A DNA stretch of 64,000 bases, taken from assembly GCA_943368475.1 (NCBI GenBank), contig CALRLF020000014.1:5283-69282 (forward strand), in the 5' to 3' direction. The notes under the pieces are model-generated. The model made no database searches. It worked only from the letters and a program-made list of their open reading frames with translations, and was not told the origin of the DNA. Numbering within the stretch: position 1 is the first letter of the stretch; each line of letters begins with the position of its first letter. Shown here in pieces: positions 1 to 9,002 of the stretch. The translations under genes and the position numbers were made by a program. Source of the DNA: UBA1930 sp943368475. Its GTDB lineage: Bacteria > Bacteroidota > Bacteroidia > Chitinophagales > Chitinophagaceae.

Positions 1-192
1 AGTATTGGATTGATTTTATTGCTGCAGCCATTATTTTCTAAAAATATATTTTCTGTTGTGCTGATTACAGTTTTGATTTTGCCTTTAATCACTGATGATA
101 GTTTTGAAGGACAGTTTGGGGTGAGTGTTTTTGGATTGTTGGTGGGATTGGGAGTTGGGGTTAAGAGATTGAAAGAGGTGAAGAGAGGCTAA
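1..192 (+). CDS. C-terminal fragment of a membrane protein, possibly O-antigen ligase/polymerase
   Basis: An open frame enters from before the window in frame 1 and ends at 190-192. What is visible are two hydrophobic segments (about residues 1-12 and 17-30), a polar TDDSFEGQFG stretch and a final hydrophobic stretch, then a basic tail VKRLKEVKRG. The polar motif before the last helix resembles the C-terminal end of O-antigen ligase-type (Wzy/WaaL) proteins of Bacteroidota, and the next gene is an LPS-type glycosyltransferase. That is a resemblance only, since most of the protein lies outside. The last ten codons fall in the purine-rich repeat that continues downstream, so the tail may be repeat-derived. 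Confidence 0.4.
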   Translation, partial: SIGLILLLQPLFSKNIFSVVLITVLILPLITDDSFEGQFGVSVFGLLVGLGVGVKRLKEVKRG

Positions 193-300
193 GAGAATAA
201 AAGAGGGAAAGAGATAAAGAGAAGGAGGACTAAGAGGTTGAAGGAGTTAAAGAGAAAAAGAGGAGGAAGAAAAGAAGATATAGAATAAGAGAGAGAAAAG
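162..300. repeat. purine-rich imperfect repeat tract (AAGAG family)
   Basis: About 140 bases are almost entirely A and G. Units start with TAAGAG at 162, 190 and 230 and share the words AAAGAGG, GGAAAGAG and TTAAAGAGA, so this is an irregular tandem array. Its middle unit (190-222) matches the reverse complement of 37060-37092 at 30 of 33 positions, which makes it a dispersed family. The first unit encodes the C-terminus of the upstream gene. Confidence 0.7.
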
Positions 301-320
301 AATATTTGAACTACATTGTT

Positions 321-410
321 TTTCTATTCTTTGCGTTCGTTGTATCCTTTGTTTCGTTGCGTGAAATACTTCTTTGTGAGCTTTGTATCCTTAGTTGCTT
401 TGTGTGAAAT
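321..410. repeat. two copies of the CTTTGTG...GTATCCTTTGTTGC interspersed repeat
   Basis: Copy one (321-366) and copy two (371-410) share the order TTTG, GTATCCTT, GTT and GTGAAA. The same unit recurs at 25721-25760 and 35467-35505. Copy two contains the stop codon and the last five sense codons of the glycosyltransferase on the minus strand. Confidence 0.7.
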
Positions 411-1161
411 TATTTTGTAAGTGCAGTAGTTTAGCATATTTCATTCTGGTTTGCCAGCCAATAATTTTTGCTAGTACATATCCGTCAGCTCCATCTAAAA
501 ATCCAGCTTTTAAAATATAACCATTAAAAAAAGCAATGGCAGGATTTAACACCAAATTTAATAACGTTGCTCTTTTGCCTTGTTCGTACATGGCTTTTGC
601 CTGAATGCTGGTAAATTTATTGGCCTGTGCAATTACTTCTTCTAAATTGTTGTAGCTATAATGCAGGATATCTCCTTTTAAATAAGTTGTTGAAGTGTTT
701 GGTAAGGTTTCAATTCTATCATGAGGATTTACACCAGCCCATTTGGCTTTATTTTTATTAAATAATCTTATTTTTTTATCAGGATACCAAGTGCCATGTT
801 TAATCCATTTGCCACAAAAACTAGTACAGCGATTCATGTTATAACAATCACTTTGTAAACCATTGTTTTTTGCTTGAATAATGGATTGTTGTAGCGTTTC
901 ATCCAATGCTTCATCGGCATCTAAACTTAATACAAAATTGTAATTGGCTTGTTCAATTGCAAAATTTTTCTGTTCAATATATCCAAGAAAAGACTGTTCA
1001 ATAAATTGTACATTGAACTCGTTGCAAATTGCTTTGGTAGTATCTGTAGAAAGAGAATCGACCACCACAATTTCATCGGCAATACCTTGTAAACTTTGCA
1101 GGCAACGACGAATATTTTTTTCTTCGTTATAAGTGATAACGGTGGCCGAAATTTTTTGCAT
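391..1161 (-). CDS. GT2-family glycosyltransferase, LPS core (WaaE/KdtX)-like
   Basis: A 256-residue GT-A-fold glycosyltransferase, predicted to move a sugar from a nucleotide-sugar donor in the cytoplasm during LPS or other surface-glycan assembly. The N-terminus ATVITYNEEKNIRRCL is the classical GT2 start, DEIVVVDSLSTD is the donor-binding strand and LSLDADE (about 79-85) is the DXD metal site. WYPDKKIRLF and the following HDRIE region are typical of the WaaE/KdtX-like subgroup. Length is normal for that group. The final residues FTQSN are encoded by an interspersed repeat, so the tail is probably not functional. The acceptor sugar cannot be read from sequence. Confidence 0.88.
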   Translation of the reverse strand: MQKISATVITYNEEKNIRRCLQSLQGIADEIVVVDSLSTDTTKAICNEFNVQFIEQSFLGYIEQKNFAIEQANYNFVLSLDADEALDETLQQSIIQAKNNGLQSDCYNMNRCTSFCGKWIKHGTWYPDKKIRLFNKNKAKWAGVNPHDRIETLPNTSTTYLKGDILHYSYNNLEEVIAQANKFTSIQAKAMYEQGKRATLLNLVLNPAIAFFNGYILKAGFLDGADGYVLAKIIGWQTRMKYAKLLHLQNNFTQSN

Positions 1162-1294
1162 AACTAGTTCGAAGATAAATAAAGCAATAGAATTAAACCC
1201 ATACTGGTTTTTGATTTGCTGTATTTAAATTTATTTTTTTAATTGCATTTTGTGAATGCTTAAATGAAAGAACTAAACCTGTAATTTCACCACC

Positions 1295-2023
1295 ATGCAA
1301 ACAACGCTTTGTTTCGATTTTGGCAACACACGTTTAAAGTGTGCTGTTTTTAATGGAGCCGATTTAAAAGAAGTAATTGTTCTGGAGAATGATGATGCTT
1401 CTACCATTCAGGCAATTATTCAACAACACAACGCCACAAAATCGATTCTTTCATCTGTTATTAATCATAATATAGAATTGGAAACTGTTTTAGCTAACAC
1501 TACGCAGTTTCACAAACTCAATCATACCAGTAAATTACCTATTACCACACCTGTAGGTAAACCTGAAACAATTGGAGCCGATAGATTGGCCATTTGCAGT
1601 GCAGCAGTACATTTATATCCCAATCAACATAACTTGGCTATAGGTTTAGGTACATGCATTACCTACAATTTCATCAATAAATTTCATGAATTTTTAGGTG
1701 GCAGTATTTCTCCTGGTATGAATATGCGTTTTAGAGCCATGCATGAGCAAACTGCACTTTTACCCATGATTGAAGCCACACACGATTTTCCATTAATTGG
1801 CTATGATACCAAAACAAACTTATTAAGTGGTGTATTATTAGGCATGGCAAAAGAAATTGATGGCATAATTGAAGCTTATGCCAATAAATACAGCAACTTT
1901 AACGTGCTAATAACAGGCGGAGATATGGCTTTTTTTGTGGCTCACCTTAAAAACAAGATATTTGCCGACCCTTATTTAATTTTTAAAGGATTATATGCAA
2001 TCAGTGAGTACAACAATGTATAA
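1295..2023 (+). CDS. coaX: type III pantothenate kinase
   Basis: Phosphorylates pantothenate with ATP, the first step of coenzyme A synthesis, in the cytoplasm. The 242-residue length fits CoaX. The ASKHA-fold phosphate-1 motif is FDFGNTRLK (7-15), and the substrate-site GADRL motif (94-98) keeps its aspartate, D96. The second phosphate motif is unusual: AIGLGTCITYN (115-125), where most relatives have an aspartate before xGT and after TY. This may be a lineage variant. The gene overlaps the next start by 8 bases and heads an operon with an outer-membrane protein and lptC. Confidence 0.9.
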   Translation: MQTTLCFDFGNTRLKCAVFNGADLKEVIVLENDDASTIQAIIQQHNATKSILSSVINHNIELETVLANTTQFHKLNHTSKLPITTPVGKPETIGADRLAICSAAVHLYPNQHNLAIGLGTCITYNFINKFHEFLGGSISPGMNMRFRAMHEQTALLPMIEATHDFPLIGYDTKTNLLSGVLLGMAKEIDGIIEAYANKYSNFNVLITGGDMAFFVAHLKNKIFADPYLIFKGLYAISEYNNV

Positions 2024-3353
2024 AATAGGTTTTGTGGTTTTGTGTAGTTGTTTAATTACATCAGCTGCTTTCGCTCAGGAAAATTCACCTTTTTCCCGGT
2101 ATGGTTTAGGAAACTTAACATTTAGCCAGCACATTGTAAATCGTGGAATGGGAGGTTTAAGTGTAGCTTATGCCGATGCCCAATCTATTAATTTTTCTAA
2201 CCCTGCAACGTTTTCTAATGCAAGGGTTGTAACCTACGACTTAGGCATTACCATAGATTCAAGAACATTAAGAGAAAACAGCTCTATTGCAAAATATAAC
2301 TCAACCAACTTTTCTCCTTCTTATTTAGCTATTGCTGCACCTTTAAATGCTAAAAAAGGGTTGGGCGTTTCGTTTGGCTTTAGACCAATTACCCGAATTA
2401 ATTATTCAGTTATCCGAAGTGAAAGATTGAGTAATATAGATAGTATGCAAACGCTTTTTGAAGGAGGTGGTGGCTTAAATCAGGTGTATATTGGCGTTGG
2501 TAAAAAATGGAAACGTCTATCTGTAGGTGTTACAACAGGCTATAATTTTGGCAGAAAAGAAACCAGTACCAAAAGAACTTTTGTAAACGATACAGTAGCT
2601 TATTATAAATCTAACTACGCTACCACTACCTCTTTTGGTGGGGCTTTTTTAAGTGGTGGTTTTCAATATGAAATAAGATTAGATTCTACTTTTAATAAAA
2701 AAACCGAAATGACCGATCATTATTACTTACGGTTAGGTGGTACGGTAGCATTAGGTCAAAAATTATATGCACAACAAAGTTTTGTAAAAGAAACGTTTGA
2801 TTATGATAATTCGGGTGGAGTATTTAAAGTAGATAGTGTTTCTAGTGGAACTAATGTAAAAGGAAGAATTCAAATTCCTACTACATATACTGCGGGTTTT
2901 CTTATTCAAAAATCTTCTTTAGATGCAACCAATGCTTATGATGTTTGGAGTATTGGTGCTGAGTTTACAACTGCTAAATGGAGTGAATACAGCTTCTATA
3001 ACCAAAAAGATGCAACAGTAGATAATTGGCAGTTTAAAGTAGGTGGTTCATGGGTGCCAAATCCTAAAAATTTTAGAAGCTATTGGAGCAGGGTTACTTA
3101 TCGTGCAGGTTTAAATATTGGTAAGGATTATATCAATGCCGATGGTAAAGAACTTAAAACTTTTGGTTTAAGTTTGGGTTTTGGTTTACCTGTTCGTCCT
3201 GCAAGATTTAGTTACCAATTTACTACAATACATACTGCTATTGAATTTGGTAAAAGAGGTAGTGCAGCAAATGCTGTTACAGAAAACTATTTTAAACTAT
3301 CGTTTGGCTTAAGTTTAAGCGATATTTGGTTTATTAAACGTAGATATGATTAA
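2016..3353 (+). CDS. outer-membrane beta-barrel protein, function unknown
   Basis: The start is placed at the ATG at 2016, not the one at 1995, because this gives a clean signal peptide MYKIGFVVLC...AFAQ. The mature protein begins with NSPFSRYGLG and contains GGLSVAYADAQSINFSNPAT, features of FadL/PorV-like barrels of Bacteroidota. Alternating aromatic beta strands run to the end (SLSDIWFIKRRYD). Length is about 445 residues. It overlaps coaX by 8 bases and lptC by 8 bases, so the three are translationally coupled. Pairing with lptC suggests, but does not show, an envelope-assembly role. Confidence 0.8.
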   Translation: MYKIGFVVLCSCLITSAAFAQENSPFSRYGLGNLTFSQHIVNRGMGGLSVAYADAQSINFSNPATFSNARVVTYDLGITIDSRTLRENSSIAKYNSTNFSPSYLAIAAPLNAKKGLGVSFGFRPITRINYSVIRSERLSNIDSMQTLFEGGGGLNQVYIGVGKKWKRLSVGVTTGYNFGRKETSTKRTFVNDTVAYYKSNYATTTSFGGAFLSGGFQYEIRLDSTFNKKTEMTDHYYLRLGGTVALGQKLYAQQSFVKETFDYDNSGGVFKVDSVSSGTNVKGRIQIPTTYTAGFLIQKSSLDATNAYDVWSIGAEFTTAKWSEYSFYNQKDATVDNWQFKVGGSWVPNPKNFRSYWSRVTYRAGLNIGKDYINADGKELKTFGLSLGFGLPVRPARFSYQFTTIHTAIEFGKRGSAANAVTENYFKLSFGLSLSDIWFIKRRYD

Positions 3354-3921
3354 TCGTTTCAACAACATAAAAACAATATTGGCAGCCTTAACCATAGGCT
3401 GCTTTTTTGTTATGTCTTGTGAAAATGAAATTAAAAAAGTACAGGATTTAGGTAAAAAAACGTTGGGTGTAGAAGAAGGCATAAATATAGAAAGCTACAT
3501 GAGCCAAAGTGGCAAAATGAGGGCTAAATTAAAAGCTCCTTTTATGTTGCGTTATTTGTTGGATACACCAAAAGTAGAATTTCCTAAAACCATGCATGTA
3601 GATTTTTACGACGATACGTTGGCTATAGAAAGCCAGCTAAATTGCAAGTATGGGCGTTATTTAGAAAATGATAATAAAGTATTTTTAAGAGACAGTGTGG
3701 TGGTTTTTAATAGAACTGGAGATACTTTATGGACTGATGAATTGTATTGGGATCAGTTAAAATCTGAATTTTATACTGATAAAAGAGTAAGAATAAAAAG
3801 AGATTTTAACGGAAAATACATTCATGGAATTGGGATGAAATCCGATCAAAACTTCAGCAATATTACCATTTATAATATTCAACCAGATACCTATATGGTT
3901 GTACCAGATAGTACTTATTAA
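3346..3921 (+). CDS. lptC: LPS export protein LptC, lipoprotein form
   Basis: LptC carries LPS from the inner-membrane LptBFG complex toward LptA across the periplasm. The 191-residue protein has a lipoprotein signal ending at FFVMSC (C25), then a beta-jellyroll with strands such as AKLKAPFMLRY, YLENDNKVFLRDSVVVFN and DELYWDQLKSEFYTDKRV. The last two are the recurrent LptC/OstA-like repeats. Bacteroidota LptC is usually a lipoprotein, unlike the enterobacterial single-helix form. Overlaps the upstream barrel gene by 8 bases and ends 4 bases before a convergent gene. Confidence 0.85.
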   Translation: MINRFNNIKTILAALTIGCFFVMSCENEIKKVQDLGKKTLGVEEGINIESYMSQSGKMRAKLKAPFMLRYLLDTPKVEFPKTMHVDFYDDTLAIESQLNCKYGRYLENDNKVFLRDSVVVFNRTGDTLWTDELYWDQLKSEFYTDKRVRIKRDFNGKYIHGIGMKSDQNFSNITIYNIQPDTYMVVPDSTY

Positions 3922-3925
3922 ACGG

Positions 3926-4792
3926 TTAATATTTAGGGCAACGGTAAGAACCAATATTAAAACTTATCCCAATTGTAGTAGTTAAGTAGCTGTCTTTTTG
4001 TTTGCTATTGCCACGTTGCCTGCCTTTAATACCAACTGGTGTTCCCCATTCGTAGCTTCTATCTTGCAATAAATAACCAACTGATGGTGCACCATTTGCA
4101 TCTACAGGAAAAGCATCTGGGGCATAATTGCCACTTACATCATCTAAATAATCGGTGGTGGTAAAACGATAAACAGTTTCTGCAAACACATTCACTTTTT
4201 CGTTAATGCTGTATTTTAATCCAAATCCAACAGGAAAGCAAACTGCCATTGTACCATAAGGCTCTAAGTTGGGATAATTGCCTTTGTCTTGTTGCCCTTC
4301 GGTACCAATTGGACGTAAATAATACTTTTCGCCATACAAATAAGCATATGGGTCATATGCAAAAGCACCAATACCCAATGAAACGTAAGGTGTAAAGCGA
4401 TATTCGGAAAAACCTGGTTGAAAACGGAAGAAATTAAAATCGCCACTAACACTTAGTTCCCAAATATTGGAATTGAAACTGAGGTTGCGTTTTTTTTGTA
4501 CAACATTGTCTTTAAAGCCACTGTATTTATCGGCATAGCCAACAAACGCATAATTGGCTGCTACTTTAAGCCCTACATAGTTGTTAAACTGTTTTCTAAA
4601 AAATATACCTGCTGCAAATTTTGGTTTGGTGTTGTATAATTTCATTCCAGCAGTTAAATCGCCTAAATAATGACCAGCACCAACGCTAACACCAAATTCA
4701 CCTTCATGCACAAAAGCATCCATTAACTGGGCATTACTTTTAGAAAAAACTAAAGTAATAAGAAACGTTATTAAAAAAGCTTTTTTAAACAT
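3926..4792 (-). CDS. DUF6089-type outer-membrane beta-barrel protein
   Basis: A 288-residue secreted protein with signal peptide MFKKAFLITFLITLVFSKSNA, followed by FGVSVGAGHYLGDL, AAGIFFRKQFNNYVGLKVAAN and PYVSLGIGAFAYDP, typical membrane-strand patterns. The C-terminal strand is TTTIGISFNIGSYRCPKY. The pattern matches the DUF6089 family, which in Bacteroidota often lies beside nadK, uppS and bamA. Here nadK is the next gene upstream on the same strand, but uppS is absent. Function unknown. Confidence 0.75.
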   Translation of the reverse strand: MFKKAFLITFLITLVFSKSNAQLMDAFVHEGEFGVSVGAGHYLGDLTAGMKLYNTKPKFAAGIFFRKQFNNYVGLKVAANYAFVGYADKYSGFKDNVVQKKRNLSFNSNIWELSVSGDFNFFRFQPGFSEYRFTPYVSLGIGAFAYDPYAYLYGEKYYLRPIGTEGQQDKGNYPNLEPYGTMAVCFPVGFGLKYSINEKVNVFAETVYRFTTTDYLDDVSGNYAPDAFPVDANGAPSVGYLLQDRSYEWGTPVGIKGRQRGNSKQKDSYLTTTIGISFNIGSYRCPKY

Positions 4793-4896
4793 TGGGTACT
4801 AAAATATTTAACGAATGCAATGTAAACGTAAAAATCATTGTTTTCTTGCACAATAAAAGTTAATTAATGATACAAACGAATATGTTTTTGCTGCAT

Positions 4897-5775
4897 TTAG
4901 TTTCTTTTATCCATTCCCCAGGTTAATTTGTTGCGTAGGGTAGATAAAAAACTGCCTTCATTTAAGCGTACCAAGCTTACATCGAAGGTTTCTTTTTTAA
5001 CAGCAAGCTGAATGTCGATATTCACTACTTCTCTTCTTGCATCCAGCATACAAATAAACTCATCGGTTCTTCCTTCAATTTCAAAAGAAATAATGTTATT
5101 ATCGGGTACAACAATGCTTCTTACATTCAAATTATGAGGAGCAACTGGTGTAATTACAAAACTCGAAGCATCTGGAAAAACAATAGGTCCATTACAACTC
5201 ATATTGTAACCTGTACTGCCAGTTGGTGTTGATACAATTAACCCATCGGCCCAAAAAGTGTTTAAAAATTCACCATTTAAATAAGTGTGAATTTTAATCA
5301 TGGGCGAAGTATCTCTTTTGTGTATAGCAAACTCATTTAAACCAAAAGGTGCATTATCAAACAATGGCATATTTGCATCTACATGAATCAATGTTCTTTT
5401 GTCTATTACAAAAGTTTGGTTTACCAATGCATCTACAGCTGTGGTTAACTCTTCTCTATTAATGTTGGCCAAAAACCCCAATCTACCAAAATTGATACCC
5501 AATAATGGAATGCCTTTGTCTTTAATTAAAGTAACAGAATCTAACATGGTACCATCGCCACCAAGGCTAATTAAACAATCTACCGATTCGTTTAAATCTT
5601 CAGATTTTTCAAAAAAAGAAACACCTTGTTTTAACTGATCTGGCACATGGCACAGCTCCTGCAATTGGCTATATAGCAGTACTTCAATTTTATGTTGTGC
5701 AAGTTCTTGTAATAAGAACTGTAATGGATTTTCTTGCTCCGCATCCAAACCTCTGCTATAAATTGCTATTTTCAT
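4897..5775 (-). CDS. nadK: NAD kinase
   Basis: Phosphorylates NAD to NADP in the cytoplasm. The 292-residue length is normal. The diagnostic LGGDGTML motif lies at 71-78 with catalytic D74, then INFGRLGFLA, FGLNEFAIHK (the NE motif), STPTGSTGYN and the glycine/proline-rich VITPVAPH region. It lies between a DUF6089 barrel (downstream) and a BamA-like barrel (upstream), in a minus-strand series that includes a CBS protein, a grouping common in Bacteroidota. Confidence 0.95.
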   Translation of the reverse strand: MKIAIYSRGLDAEQENPLQFLLQELAQHKIEVLLYSQLQELCHVPDQLKQGVSFFEKSEDLNESVDCLISLGGDGTMLDSVTLIKDKGIPLLGINFGRLGFLANINREELTTAVDALVNQTFVIDKRTLIHVDANMPLFDNAPFGLNEFAIHKRDTSPMIKIHTYLNGEFLNTFWADGLIVSTPTGSTGYNMSCNGPIVFPDASSFVITPVAPHNLNVRSIVVPDNNIISFEIEGRTDEFICMLDARREVVNIDIQLAVKKETFDVSLVRLNEGSFLSTLRNKLTWGMDKRN

Positions 5776-5848
5776 TCATGGAGTTTTGATAAAATGCTTT
5801 TGTGCTATATGTGTAAAAGCTGTTGTAAAGATACTGTATCTGCTCAGT

Positions 5849-7273
5849 TTAAAAATCTCCTCGGGCTCTAAATGCTAAACCTTTATCGCCAAACTGATTA
5901 AAACTATATTCTATTCTAAAAACAAAGTCATAAATAGAAACAATATCTATTCCTATTCCTGCTGAACGTAAAAAATTATTCGAAAAAGAATTTGCATTGG
6001 CGTTGCTGTTGTGTACGAAACCCATATCGCCAAATGCTTTTAAATAAAATGTAAACGGAATTTTATCGTGGCTTTTACTTTTAAAAGGCGTTTTTAATGT
6101 GTACTGAAATAGTTTATGATACAAAGTTGTGTTGCTAAGAAAACCTGCTGTTCCATCGACCACATAATTTTCTAAACCTCTCAAATAGCTATCGCCATAA
6201 CCCAATAATCCTTGATTGTAAAATGGTTGTTTGTCGCTAAAACGCAACACCCCTAAATTATGAAATTGAACAAAAAAGTTTTTATTAAAAGAAATGGCAT
6301 TGGTAGTTTCTACAGTAAAAGAAAGCAAATTCATGTTTTTGCTAAAACCACGATTGTACAAGTTTAATTCGTACATAAAACCTTTTTTTGGAAAAGGAAT
6401 ATAATCTACTGCGTAGTACTGAAGTGAAGTTGCAGCTGCTATAAAAGAAAGCTGATTGTTTAGTGTAGGAAAATAATTGGGATTCAATTTCAGCACAGTG
6501 TCTTTCACATTGTCTCTAGCATACGTAATGCTGGCGTAAAAGCGATACTTCGAATCTGGTCTGTAAGAATAAGATGCAGCAATACGAGTTGCTTCTCTTA
6601 CAAAACCATCTAATTTTATAAAAGCTTGTTTATTGTTGATGGTTTTATAATTCATTTCTCTTTGTTGATTGTAACTAAAACCAACAGAAAAACCATGTTT
6701 TAAAGATTTATCGGCAAAGGGTTGACTATAATTAAATGCCACCTGTTGGTTGTAACCATTTACTAAGTCGAGGCTGAGTTTGTCGTTACGCCCACTTACA
6801 TTATTGTGAAAAAATTTCAATCCATAATTCACCCTGTCTAAACTTCTTTTTTGATCGTACCACCATTGGTTAAAATTTCTATCAACCAACTTAAAATAAG
6901 GTAAGGGAAATAAATACCATCTTTCTTTTACATCTACATTAACTGTTGCAATATTATTTTTTAAGTTAGCCACATATACAGTAACATCTACAAAAAGTGT
7001 AGTATTCATAATTTGCTGTCGGGTTAGCTCCAGCATTTTGGTAAGTTCTTGTGGGCTGATTTTTTGCCCTTCTTTTAAAGTAACTTCCCTAAATACAATA
7101 TAGTTTTTTGTTCTTTTATTGCCCGATAAAACAATGGAGCCAATGGTATATTGAACTGTATCTGCACCGTTTGCAACAATAGCTGTGTCGTAAGAAAGTA
7201 AATTGTCTTTTTGAGCATGTACTGTGTAGTAATTTGCCAAAAAAAAGAAGAATAAAACACAGCAATACTTCAT
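5849..7273 (-). CDS. BamA/TamA-family outer-membrane protein with one POTRA domain
   Basis: A 474-residue Omp85-like protein. A signal peptide (about 1-20) is followed by a POTRA-like domain around 40-120 (IGSIVLSGNKRTKNYIVFREV, then LTRQQIMNTTLFVDVTVYV). The rest is a C-terminal barrel with many aromatic strands and a final IVSIYDFVFRIEYSFNQFGDKGLAFRARGDF. It is much shorter than BamA (normally five POTRA domains), so it is probably an accessory TamA-like or two-partner-type translocator. Substrate unknown. Confidence 0.78.
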   Translation of the reverse strand: MKYCCVLFFFFLANYYTVHAQKDNLLSYDTAIVANGADTVQYTIGSIVLSGNKRTKNYIVFREVTLKEGQKISPQELTKMLELTRQQIMNTTLFVDVTVYVANLKNNIATVNVDVKERWYLFPLPYFKLVDRNFNQWWYDQKRSLDRVNYGLKFFHNNVSGRNDKLSLDLVNGYNQQVAFNYSQPFADKSLKHGFSVGFSYNQQREMNYKTINNKQAFIKLDGFVREATRIAASYSYRPDSKYRFYASITYARDNVKDTVLKLNPNYFPTLNNQLSFIAAATSLQYYAVDYIPFPKKGFMYELNLYNRGFSKNMNLLSFTVETTNAISFNKNFFVQFHNLGVLRFSDKQPFYNQGLLGYGDSYLRGLENYVVDGTAGFLSNTTLYHKLFQYTLKTPFKSKSHDKIPFTFYLKAFGDMGFVHNSNANANSFSNNFLRSAGIGIDIVSIYDFVFRIEYSFNQFGDKGLAFRARGDF

Positions 7274-7390
7274 TATTGTAACTTTTCTAGTATTTACGTA
7301 AATGTAAGGTTTTGGCTTTAAGCTTTTTTGGCGTTGCTAAAAATTAGTATTAATTATTGGGCAGAAAAAAATACAAAGGGGCAAAATGCA

Positions 7391-8065
7391 TTAAATGTTT
7401 AAGTAAAACATTAATTGATTAAAGTTTTCTTTTAACTCGTTACCAAACTGTTCTTCACCAAAATAATACCTAATGGAGTAATCGTAACGTTGAAGTGTGG
7501 CTATAATATCACTGATTTCGGGCTTGTTAATTTTAATGGTTACAATTACCAAACCAGTTTCGGTTTCGGTGTTGGTATTTAATTGAGTAATATAGGCATC
7601 GTTGGTTTCTACCAAACGGCTGATTTCGCCAAATGAAAAATGACGTTTTTCGGTTTCTAAAACAATAATTCCGCCTGGTTCTTCACAACCTAAAAAATGA
7701 GCAGTATATTTTATAAGTTGAGAAGATGAAATAATACCTGTTAATTCCATTTGGTCGTTTACAACAGCAATAACCGATAGTTGATGTTGTGCAATGGTTT
7801 TAACTGCAGCTAAAAAGTATTCTTCACTTTTTACAAAAGCCTTAATTAATTGATCTTGAATAGATGCAATTGGGGCAGTTTCATCACCATCTAGTAAATC
7901 TTCTTTACCAATAATGCCCACAAATTTTTCTTCATTAATTACAGGTAAATGCTGTACGTCGTAATCATCCATTAATTGAAGGGCAAAACTAATTTTATCA
8001 AAAAGCTTTACAGGTGGATAATCGGTTTGTGTTAATTGTTGTGCCAGCATGTGTAATAAAGACAA
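7391..8065 (-). CDS. CBS-domain protein
   Basis: A 224-residue soluble protein with two CBS motifs. The first (about 20-60) contains DYDVQHLPVINEEKFVGIIGKEDLLD, the second (about 75-130) IAQHQLSVIAVVNDQMELTGIISSSQL. The C-terminal 80 residues look like a small ACT-like sensing domain. CBS pairs bind adenine nucleotides and tune partner proteins. No catalytic domain is present, so it is a stand-alone sensor. Bacteroidota commonly keep such a gene near nadK, which fits its position here. Confidence 0.82.
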   Translation of the reverse strand: MSLLHMLAQQLTQTDYPPVKLFDKISFALQLMDDYDVQHLPVINEEKFVGIIGKEDLLDGDETAPIASIQDQLIKAFVKSEEYFLAAVKTIAQHQLSVIAVVNDQMELTGIISSSQLIKYTAHFLGCEEPGGIIVLETEKRHFSFGEISRLVETNDAYITQLNTNTETETGLVIVTIKINKPEISDIIATLQRYDYSIRYYFGEEQFGNELKENFNQLMFYLNI

Positions 8066-8091
8066 TCAATATGCAATAACTGTTGCAGCAA

Positions 8092-8850
8092 TTATTTGTT
8101 TTTGCTTAAAAAATTGGTAAGAATTGTGTTAAACTCTCCAGGAACTTCCATCATTGGTGCATGACCACATTTATCTATAAAATGTAATTCGCTATTTGGA
8201 ATGAGTTTATTAAACTCTTGACCAACAAATGGAGGCGTAATAATATCGTTATTGCCCCAAACTAATAAGGTGGGTTGTTTTATTTGATTGAGTTCTTCGC
8301 CCAAATTATTACGAATGGCACTTTTAGCTAAAGCAATAATTTTAATAACTTTTAAGCGATTATTGGTTATTTCGAAAACCTCATTTACCAAATCTTCAGT
8401 TGCCATTGCAGGGTCGTAAAACGTAACTTCTGTTTTTTTACGAATGTAATCTTTGTCGCCACGTTTTGGGTAACTATCGCCCATACCATTTTCAAATAAG
8501 CCACTACTACCAGTAAGCGTTAAGGTTTTAATTTTTTCTGGATTTTTTAAAACATGTACCAATCCAACATGCCCACCCAATGAGTTGCCCAATAAGTGAA
8601 TATTGTTGTAGCCCATTGTTTCAATAAACTTATGAACGTGTTTTTGTAAACCGCCAACCGAAGTATGAAAAATATCCAACTCAAATAAGGGAAGCATAGG
8701 CACAATTACTTTATGTGTACCTCTAAAATGTTCAATTAAATCAGCAAAGTTGCTCAATGCACCAAATAAACCATGCAGCAACAACAAAGGTTCTCCCTCT
8801 CCTTCTTCCAAATATTTAAACTTATCGTGTTGTTTTATTTCGTAGTTCAT
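8092..8850 (-). CDS. alpha/beta-hydrolase
   Basis: A 252-residue hydrolase with the complete family signature: oxyanion region LLLLHGLFG (22-30), nucleophile elbow GNSLGG with S90, acid at WGNNDII (D202) and base at CGHAPM (H230). There is no signal peptide, so it is cytoplasmic. It resembles the MhpC/PldB-type esterase group; the substrate cannot be told. It lies 27 bases upstream of the CBS gene on the same strand and probably shares a transcript. Confidence 0.85.
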   Translation of the reverse strand: MNYEIKQHDKFKYLEEGEGEPLLLLHGLFGALSNFADLIEHFRGTHKVIVPMLPLFELDIFHTSVGGLQKHVHKFIETMGYNNIHLLGNSLGGHVGLVHVLKNPEKIKTLTLTGSSGLFENGMGDSYPKRGDKDYIRKKTEVTFYDPAMATEDLVNEVFEITNNRLKVIKIIALAKSAIRNNLGEELNQIKQPTLLVWGNNDIITPPFVGQEFNKLIPNSELHFIDKCGHAPMMEVPGEFNTILTNFLSKNK

Positions 8851-9002
8851 TCTTTAAAATTCTTAATCAGCAGTTATGGCAAATAAAGGGAAAAACATTT
8901 AATAAAGTTATGCTTACAATCATTTGTTTACGTAAGTATAATGTGCATTGGTGCTAAGTTATTGTTTTGTAACTAAAAAAGTAGAATTGTTGTAAAAGAA
9001 AA

